From: Mycobacterium sp.
GTDB lineage: Bacteria; Actinomycetota; Actinomycetes; Mycobacteriales; Mycobacteriaceae
NCBI GenBank assembly: GCA_025965815.1
Contig: JAOPWF010000532.1
Span: forward strand, 1 to 8,765
DNA: 8,765 bases
Reading direction: 5' to 3'
The notes beneath the pieces are model-generated. The model was not told where the DNA came from. It ran no database searches and saw only the letters and a list, made by a program, of their open reading frames with translations. A program made the position numbers and the translations under genes. Within the stretch, counting starts at the first letter, position 1, and each line of letters starts with the position of its first letter. Positions 1 to 4,618 of this stretch are shown in pieces.

Positions 1-1
1 C

Positions 2-502
2 CGGGTGGTGGGCATCGCGGGCGGCCCGGAGAAGTGCCGGGTGGTGGTCGAGGACTTCGGGTTCGACTCGTGCATCGACTACCGTGAGGGCGACCTGGCG
101 GCGGCGCTCAAGGAGCACTGCCCCCGGCGGGTCGACGTTTACTTCGACAGCGTCGGCGGGCCGATCCTCGATGCAGTGCTGGGCCGCCTGGCCCCCAAGG
201 CACGGGTCGTGCTCTGCGGCGTCATCTCCAGCTACCTGACCGGCGAGCACCCGGGACCGGCCAACTACGTGAACCTCCTGGCCAAGAGCGCGCTAATGCA
301 GGGGTTCAACACGCTCGACCAGTGGGGCCGCTTCGACGAGGCCTTCGCCGCGCTCCGCCAGTGGGAGCAGCAGGGCCTGCTCGTGCACCGCGAGCACGTC
401 TTCACGGACGTCGAGTCGTGCGTCGACGCCCTCAACGGGCTGTTCACCGGGGCCAACATCGGTAAGACGGTGGTCAAGGTAGGCGAACCCACGCCGGCCT
501 GA
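2..502 (+). CDS. NADP-dependent medium-chain oxidoreductase, C-terminal part (5' end outside window)
   Basis: This is the C-terminal ~166 residues of a zinc-independent medium-chain dehydrogenase/reductase of the CurA / leukotriene B4 12-hydroxydehydrogenase (prostaglandin reductase-like) group. These cytosolic enzymes use NADPH to reduce the C=C bond of enones and enals. Visible signs are the Rossmann-fold stretch VVGIAGGPEKC at the very start, then FGFDSCIDYR, the family block VDVYFDSVGG, the GVISSY strand, NYVNLLAKSALMQGF, and the closing GANIGKTVVKVG. The frame is open to the window edge, so the GTG codons near position 5 are internal; a full-length member has about 340 residues, so roughly the first half is missing. 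The stop is TGA at 500-502. A weak 5-bp hairpin (528-541) follows the stop, but no convincing terminator. The family call is confident; the physiological substrate cannot be read from the sequence. Confidence 0.9.
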   Translation, partial: RVVGIAGGPEKCRVVVEDFGFDSCIDYREGDLAAALKEHCPRRVDVYFDSVGGPILDAVLGRLAPKARVVLCGVISSYLTGEHPGPANYVNLLAKSALMQGFNTLDQWGRFDEAFAALRQWEQQGLLVHREHVFTDVESCVDALNGLFTGANIGKTVVKVGEPTPA

Positions 503-588
503 GGCGCGGCCGGGCTGTGCGATGCCCCACCCTTAGGGGTGCGCGCAAATGAAAAGTCCTGCGCCCCAAGCCGATTTCACACCCGGAA

Positions 589-600
589 TGTCAGCTGACA
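589..600. promoter_or_regulatory. 12-bp perfect palindrome, candidate operator
   Basis: TGTCAGCTGACA is a perfect 12-bp palindrome in the gap after the oxidoreductase gene. The next bases (601-609, TGTGAGCTG) repeat its first nine (TGTCAGCTG) with one mismatch, 12 bp further on. This is the size and symmetry of a dimeric repressor site. However, no gene start clearly lies just downstream on either strand, so a role is only a guess; it may be a chance palindrome. Confidence 0.25.
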
Positions 601-722
601 TGTGAGCTGCGGAGATTAATCGTCCTGGTGCTCCGCCACCCGTGCAACGAGGACGAACGATCCACTCGGGTCACACTGAGGTGGCGACATTTGGGATTGG
701 GTGCGGGCGGTGCTGCCAACGA

Positions 723-754
723 AACAGGGGCACCCTCAATTGGGTGCCCCTGTT
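723..754 (-). terminator. Intrinsic terminator-like hairpin after the small secreted protein gene
   Basis: Two perfect 13-bp arms (AACAGGGGCACCC and its complement) flank a 6-nt loop. The hairpin begins 13 nt after the stop codon of the minus-strand secreted protein gene. Read on that strand, the stem is followed by a short broken T stretch (TGTTTCGTT), as is usual for GC-rich actinobacteria, whose terminators often lack a long U tail. On the plus strand the stem is followed by CGGGTAAGG, which fits termination less well, although it could also stop read-through from the oxidoreductase gene some 220 bp upstream. Confidence 0.7.
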
Positions 755-767
755 CGGGTAAGGATCG

Positions 768-989
768 TCAGTGGCTTTGGTGCACGCTCGTGTCGACGTG
801 CGGGACGCTCACAACTGGGCCGATGACGTCGATCCACGAATGGTGTTCGAGATCGGTCGGTATGTCGGTCGCTGAAACCAAGGCAGTCGGCGCGTAGGCG
901 GCAGCGACGGCCTGCGCGGGGGCGGCGAGCCCGAGGATTGCGGCGACTAGCCCAGTTGAGATGACCGTGGCAAATCCGAACTTCTTCAT
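768..989 (-). CDS. Short secreted protein, function unknown (73 aa)
   Basis: A small exported protein. Residues 1-27 form a typical Sec signal peptide: MKK, a hydrophobic core (FATVISTGLVAAILGLAAP) and an AQA signal peptidase I site. The predicted mature chain has only 46 residues, no cysteine, and ends in a His/Val-rich segment with SVPHVDTSVHQSH. The ATG at 989 is chosen because the minus strand carries AGAGG six bases upstream and the signal peptide begins exactly there; an in-frame ATG at 1040 would add 17 polar residues ahead of the signal. The gene stands alone, is followed by a strong hairpin (723-754), and is preceded by an AT-richer stretch (about 1090-1135) likely to hold its promoter. 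It resembles, from memory, a group of short uncharacterised exported mycobacterial proteins ending in a VPxVDTSV-like motif; this recognition is unverified and no function can be stated. Confidence 0.72.
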   Translation of the reverse strand: MKKFGFATVISTGLVAAILGLAAPAQAVAAAYAPTALVSATDIPTDLEHHSWIDVIGPVVSVPHVDTSVHQSH

Positions 990-1553
990 GGTGGTGCCTC
1001 TACTTTTCTTTCCCTGTTGTGTTCGAGCCGTGGCGCGCACGTCGCGGTTCGGATCTTGTGTCCGCCGGTGATGGTGGTTCTTCCGCCGGTCTGATGTTCT
1101 AAACAGAGAGGTCAGAGTATTAATTCCGGTGGCAGCATTTGATCGCAGGTTGGCAGAAATCGGCCACGGCCGCGGCGTGGGGCGCTGTCAACTGACGGCG
1201 ATGAATGACCGGGGGCCACGGTGCGGGAGGTTCCGCACCTGGCAAACGCATCGAAGGTCGTCGATGCCCGCACGACCCCATCTGGTCTTTCGTGTCCCGC
1301 CCGGCCGCACGCGGTCCGCGGGAGTCGACCATTCGCCGCTCCGGTGTGGGGCTTCCCTGCTGTCCTGCCGGAGCCAGCGTGGTCAGATCAGAGGGCAGTT
1401 GTTGATCGGCGCGCCCCGGTCTTTGCCGGTTGGCACGATGGATGGTGCCCCCGCGGGATCTGCTGGACCACTGTTGAATTCGAGTGTGGTGAACGCTTTG
1501 CCCGCAGTGAACGGCAGCACTGACGGTGACGGATTTTGAAGCTCTTCACGCGG
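990..1553. other. Gap of about 560 bp without a convincing gene
   Basis: The part nearest the secreted protein gene (990 to about 1135) should be its leader and promoter. It contains a locally AT-rich patch around 1090-1135 and two copies of TCCGCCGGT at 1061-1069 and 1082-1090, exactly 21 bp apart. From about 1140 to 1553 reading frames exist on both strands, but their translations are rich in Arg, Pro, Ser and Cys, match nothing I recognise, mostly lack a Shine-Dalgarno sequence, and overlap one another. I see no tRNA, insertion sequence end, or clear gene remnant. Confidence 0.5.
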
Positions 1554-2525
1554 TCAGTGGCGGCCGAGCTTCTCGCGGATCGTGTCGGCGATGAAGCGCC
1601 TGCTGGATACCGGCCGGAACGCGCGGGCCGCTTCGGTCAGCGCGTTGCGCGAATCCGCGCCCAGCTCGATGTCAGCGGCCGCGACGTTGAACTCGAGCTG
1701 CTCGACACTGGACGCGCCGGGAATGGCGACCACACCTGGCAGGCTGATCAGCCAGGCCAGCGCCACCTGCGCCGGCTTGGCGTTGACCTCGCTCGCGACG
1801 TCGCGCAATGTGCGCAACAGCGGTTCCACACGACGCAGATTCTCGGTGCCGAAGAGCTGGTTCATCGCCCGAACGCCGCCAGGCCGATTGTCGAGGCCGT
1901 ACTTGCCGCCCAGCAGTCCCTGCGCAAGCGGGCTGTAGGCGATCACGATCCGGTTCTCACGCTCGGCGAAAGGCACGAGGTCGTCGAGCGGTTGGGGGTG
2001 GGCGAGCGAGAAGGGCACCTGGTTGCTGATCACCGGCCGGCCGAGGGCGGCATCGGCCTTCCGCCACCGCCCAAGCGAATAGTTCGAGACGCCGACCGCA
2101 CCGATGTCGCCACTGTCGAGCAGGCTGCGCATCCCGGGCATGATGACCGAATCGGGGATCACCGGGTTTGGCTGGTGGATCTGATAGAGCGGGATGCGGT
2201 CCAGCTGCAGCCGGCGCGCGCTGGCGTGCGCCCGCTGCTTCACCACCGGCGGGAACGGTGCGATCGGGAAGATTTTGGTCGCCACCACGACGTCGGCGCG
2301 CTCGTCGCCGAGGGCCTCGCCGAGGATGCGCTCGCTTTTGCCGAATCCGTACACTTCGGCCGTATCGAACAGTGTGACCCCAAGGGCGCGGGCACGGCGC
2401 ACGATGTCGCCGGCGGCGCCGGAGGCGTACTGGTCGCCGTAGCCCCACTCGCGCGAGCCGAACTGCCAAGTGCCCAGGCCGATCCGACTGACCTGTCCGA
2501 GTCCATCGACGTCGAGATACCTCAT
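1554..2525 (-). CDS. Aldo/keto reductase (323 aa)
   Basis: A complete NADPH-dependent aldo/keto reductase with a TIM-barrel fold, reducing carbonyl compounds in the cytosol. The catalytic tetrad is intact: Asp54 and Tyr59 in LFDTAEVYG, Lys84 in VVATKIFP, and His117 in LYQIHQPN. Cofactor-binding elements are visible: GVSNYS (145-150), the YSPLAQGLL loop (197-205), and IPGASSVEQLEFN (268-280), the segment that holds the NADPH 2'-phosphate. The length is normal and no key residue is missing. The start ATG at 2525 lies just before the family's N-terminal strand (MRYLDVDGLGQVSRIGLGTW); the Shine-Dalgarno is modest (GGTGGGG ending 2 nt before the ATG). It is a single gene, divergent from the exporter unit, with about 276 bp between them. 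Its closest functional class looks like the aryl-alcohol-dehydrogenase-like / voltage-channel-beta-like AKRs, but the substrate is unknown. Confidence 0.93.
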   Translation of the reverse strand: MRYLDVDGLGQVSRIGLGTWQFGSREWGYGDQYASGAAGDIVRRARALGVTLFDTAEVYGFGKSERILGEALGDERADVVVATKIFPIAPFPPVVKQRAHASARRLQLDRIPLYQIHQPNPVIPDSVIMPGMRSLLDSGDIGAVGVSNYSLGRWRKADAALGRPVISNQVPFSLAHPQPLDDLVPFAERENRIVIAYSPLAQGLLGGKYGLDNRPGGVRAMNQLFGTENLRRVEPLLRTLRDVASEVNAKPAQVALAWLISLPGVVAIPGASSVEQLEFNVAAADIELGADSRNALTEAARAFRPVSSRRFIADTIREKLGRH

Positions 2526-2801
2526 GTCCCCACCGTACTGATATCACCGATCGCGTGACCTATCCCAAGACATGTCCGGCCAGCCCCACCTCGGGGAGGC
2601 GTACTGGTTCGCCGAGGGCAGTCCCGGCCAAAAACGTGCGAGCGTGGTGATCGAAACGCTGATCACCAGCCCGGTGCGAGCGGCGGCTGAGCATCTTCAC
2701 CCGCCCAGATTCACTGCGATCCGATGTCTTGGTCAGCGGGTCGTGTTGACGACACCATTGCCATCACAGGCGTGTACAGGTGTGGCGCGCCGGAGCAGAA
2801 G

Positions 2802-2972
2802 GTGGACGCAGTGGTGGCTGACAGCACACCGCCCGACGACGGCGAAGTTGTAGAGACCGCGCGTTCTGGCGGCTGGATCGGGCGGATCGGCGCCGACTGG
2901 TGGGCGGTCGCGGTGGTCGGTGTGATCACCGTCCTAGCGGCCGCCGATGTGCTGCCGAAGATTCCGTGGTGA
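2802..2972 (+). CDS. Small single-helix membrane protein upstream of the YeiH-type exporter (56 aa)
   Basis: A short open frame with a charged N-terminal half ([19 protein letters not shown]) and one C-terminal membrane segment, [20 protein letters not shown], ending KIPW. I favour the GTG at 2802 because GGAG sits at 2792-2795 with a 6-nt spacer. GTG 2811 or 2814, or an upstream ATG at 2724 giving 82 residues, are alternatives; the extra N-terminal residues do not look conserved. The stop is 4 nt before the exporter ATG, so translational coupling is likely. Longer members of the putative sulfate exporter family begin, as I recall, with a similar acidic-then-DWWAV helix in the same polypeptide. 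This gene may therefore supply, as a separate subunit, a helix that is fused in relatives. No catalytic motif is present; it probably assists or stabilises the exporter (inference). Confidence 0.6.
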   Translation: MDAVVADSTPPDDGEVVETARSGGWIGRIGADWWAVAVVGVITVLAAADVLPKIPW

Positions 2973-2976
2973 TCCA

Positions 2977-4098
2977 ATGAGCACGCTCAATACCGAGTCC
3001 GAAGGGGCGACGGCCGCGGAGGACGCGTTCACCAGCACGCGGCCCCTCGACTATGTGCCTGGGTTCCTGCTGCTCCTAGGAGTCGGACTGCTCGGCAAGT
3101 ACTCGGAGGTCTGGTGGCTGGCCCTTGCGCGTCGCCAGGGTTGGACGGTGCCCGATATCGAATATGTACTGTGGGCCATCCTGATCGGGCTGGTCATCGC
3201 CAACACCGTGGGGCTGCACCGGGTCTTTCGCCCCGGCGTGCTGACCTACCAGTTCTGGCTGAAGGTCGGCATCGTTGCGCTGGGCTCCCGGTTTGTCCTC
3301 GGCGACGTTCTCAAACTGGGCGCCACCAGCCTGGTCCAGATTCTGGTCGACATGGCTGTCGCCGGGGCGATCATTCTCGGCGCGGCACGACTGTTCGGCT
3401 TGTCCGGCAAGCTCGGTTCGCTGCTGGCGATCGGCACTTCCATCTGCGGCGTGTCGGCGATCGTCGCGGCGAAGGGCGCGATACGCGCACGAAATACCGA
3501 CGTCAGTTACGCCATCGCGGCGATCCTGGCGCTGGGAGCGGTGGCGTTGTTCACGTTGCCGCCGCTGGGGCACGCGATCGGCCTCAGCCACCACGAGTTC
3601 GGCCTGTGGGCCGGTCTGGCCGTGGACAACACCGCCGAGGCCACCGCTACGGGTTACCTGTTCTCCGAGGAAGCCGGCAAGATCGCGGTGCTGGTCAAGT
3701 CGACGCGCAACGCGCTGATCGGGTTCGTGGTGTTGGGCTTCGCGCTGTACTGGGCCGCGCGGGGGGAGGCCGACCAGATCGCGCCCGGGGCGCGGGCCAA
3801 AGCGGTGTTCATTTGGGACAAGTTCCCGAAGTTCGTCCTCGGCTTTCTGGCCGTGTCGGCCATCGCGACGCCGGGCTGGCTGAGCAAGGGCCAACTTGCC
3901 AATCTGGGCAACGTGTCGAAGTGGGCGTTTCTGCTCACCTTCGCGGGGGTTGGGCTGACCACCGACTTCCGCCAACTCGCCCGGACCGGGTGGCGCCCGG
4001 TGGTCGTCGCCGTCATAGGGCTCGCCGTCGTCGCTGCAGTGTCGCTGGGCCTGGTTCTGCTCACCTCCCGTGTCTTCCATTGGAGCGTGGGCATGTGA
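2977..4098 (+). CDS. YeiH-type putative sulfate exporter family transporter (373 aa)
   Basis: An integral membrane protein of the YeiH / putative sulfate exporter family (Pfam Cons_hypoth698). Some relatives in sulfonate-degrading bacteria (for example SuyZ) are proposed to export sulfate or sulfite. It has about ten hydrophobic segments from residue 27 to the C-terminus. Conserved blocks are [17 protein letters not shown] (153-169), [18 protein letters not shown] (209-226), [10 protein letters not shown] (283-292) and [13 protein letters not shown] (322-334). The ATG at 2977 is preferred over an upstream in-frame GTG at 2947, which would overlap the preceding gene and add a polar MCCRRFRGD tail. 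The local Shine-Dalgarno is poor, consistent with coupling to the small membrane protein that stops 4 nt before. A WhiB-like gene follows 52 nt downstream. The family is clear; the exported anion is not known, and some family members remain uncharacterised. Confidence 0.9.
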   Translation: MSTLNTESEGATAAEDAFTSTRPLDYVPGFLLLLGVGLLGKYSEVWWLALARRQGWTVPDIEYVLWAILIGLVIANTVGLHRVFRPGVLTYQFWLKVGIVALGSRFVLGDVLKLGATSLVQILVDMAVAGAIILGAARLFGLSGKLGSLLAIGTSICGVSAIVAAKGAIRARNTDVSYAIAAILALGAVALFTLPPLGHAIGLSHHEFGLWAGLAVDNTAEATATGYLFSEEAGKIAVLVKSTRNALIGFVVLGFALYWAARGEADQIAPGARAKAVFIWDKFPKFVLGFLAVSAIATPGWLSKGQLANLGNVSKWAFLLTFAGVGLTTDFRQLARTGWRPVVVAVIGLAVVAAVSLGLVLLTSRVFHWSVGM

Positions 4099-4102
4099 CG
4101 CT

Positions 4103-4132
4103 ACGGCGGGACTGAGGATCGATTACCGCCGT
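4103..4132 (+). other. Hairpin between the exporter gene and the whiB-like gene
   Basis: ACGGCGG (4103-4109) and CCGCCGT (4126-4132) form a perfect 7-bp stem with a 16-nt loop. It occupies most of the 52-nt spacer and ends only 4 nt before the ribosome-binding site of the whiB-like gene. There is no U tail, so it is not a standard terminator. It could be an RNA-processing or partial attenuation element that lets the regulator be expressed at a different level from the exporter, or it may be fortuitous. Confidence 0.35.
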
Positions 4133-4136
4133 GATG

Positions 4137-4144
4137 AGAGGAGG
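4137..4144 (+). promoter_or_regulatory. Strong ribosome-binding site fixing a TTG start for the whiB-like gene
   Basis: AGAGGAGG is a near-perfect complement of the 16S rRNA 3' end. Six bases (CTGATC) separate it from the TTG at 4151, which is in frame with the WhiB domain. No in-frame ATG or GTG lies at a comparable distance, so this site decides the start. Confidence 0.75.
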
Positions 4145-4150
4145 CTGATC

Positions 4151-4618
4151 TTGACAGGAGAACAGCTACCTGACGTCGTTGATGCGACGAAACATGTGAC
4201 AACCCCACCGCCGGTCTCGGAGGAGTGGAGCTGGCAGTCGCAGGCCCGCTGCCTGGGTTTACCGTCCGAAGTGTTCTTCCCGGAGGACGACCAGCGGAAA
4301 TACCGTCGCCAGTGCGAGGAGGCGGCGAAGCGGATCTGCCACGACTGCCCCGTCATCGCCAAGTGCCGCGACCATGCGTTGAGAACCCCTGAGGTGCATG
4401 GCATCTGGGGTGCGATGACTGCACGTGAAACGCGCGCGGGCCATGTCGCCCCACCCCCGCCGCGACGGGGATGTCAGCGCTCAGCGGGGCCGGCGATCAG
4501 GCGACCGGTGCGAGCGCCTGCCGCGCGTAGGCCCGCACGTCTGCGTCGCCGTCATCGAGAGCCGACTGCAGCGCCTCGCGGGCTAGCTGTTCGGTTGCGG
4601 CCCAACGTTTCAGGCTGA
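4151..4618 (+). CDS. WhiB-family (Wbl) iron-sulfur transcriptional regulator, WhiB3-like, with long C-terminal tail
   Basis: A small cytosolic regulator expected to bind a [4Fe-4S] cluster and act with the primary sigma factor. Numbered from the TTG start, the four cluster cysteines are Cys34 (ARCLGLPSEVFFPE), Cys63 and Cys66 (KRICHDCPV) and Cys72 (IAKCRDHAL), followed by the glycine turn GIWG (84-87) and MTARE. The WSWQ motif ahead of the first cysteine and CPVIxxCRxHAL resemble WhiB3 more than WhiB1, WhiB2, WhiB4, WhiB6 or WhiB7. The domain ends near residue 93, where most Wbl proteins stop soon after. Here the frame continues for about 60 more residues, rich in Arg, Pro and Ala, and overlaps the convergent flavoprotein gene by 122 bp. 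That tail looks like antisense shadow sequence, so the true stop may have been lost or displaced by a frameshift. It is probably cotranscribed with the exporter and could sense redox or sulfur stress (inference). Confidence 0.88.
   Translation: MTGEQLPDVVDATKHVTTPPPVSEEWSWQSQARCLGLPSEVFFPEDDQRKYRRQCEEAAKRICHDCPVIAKCRDHALRTPEVHGIWGAMTARETRAGHVAPPPPRRGCQRSAGPAIRRPVRAPAARRPARLRRRHREPTAAPRGLAVRLRPNVSG
4455..4470. terminator. Weak GC hairpin between the convergent units
   Basis: CCCCG and CGGGG pair as a 5-bp stem with a 6-nt loop, 27 bp past the flavoprotein stop codon on the minus strand and inside the C-terminal extension of the whiB-like frame on the plus strand. Neither side has a T run. It is the only obvious hairpin near the point of convergence, so it could act as a bidirectional stop, but it may equally be a chance pairing in GC-rich DNA. 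Confidence 0.2.

Noticed and set aside
628..897. Plus-strand reading frame of 89 codons
   Set aside because: It runs through the 13-bp terminator hairpin and antisense to the secreted protein gene, has no Shine-Dalgarno sequence, and its translation looks non-coding.
1129..1539. Plus-strand frame of 136 codons and overlapping smaller frames in the gap
   Set aside because: The translations are Arg/Pro/Ser/Cys-rich and unrecognisable, several frames overlap each other, and no ribosome-binding site supports a start.
1536..2558. Long plus-strand frame opposite the aldo/keto reductase
   Set aside because: It is the antisense shadow of a gene with an intact catalytic tetrad, which is common in GC-rich coding DNA. 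Its translation matches no family.
2572..2853. Plus-strand frame of 93 codons in the divergent gap
   Set aside because: No Shine-Dalgarno sequence, no recognisable domain, and it overlaps the better supported small membrane protein in another frame. The gap more likely holds the divergent promoters.
3076..4080. Long minus-strand frame opposite the exporter gene
   Set aside because: Its hydrophilic Gln/Asp/Arg-rich translation is the complement of a clearly conserved membrane protein.
4070..4150. GTG 4070 as the start of the whiB-like gene
   Set aside because: It would overlap the exporter 3' end, lacks a ribosome-binding site and adds 27 unconserved residues, whereas TTG 4151 has an almost perfect AGAGGAGG six bases upstream.
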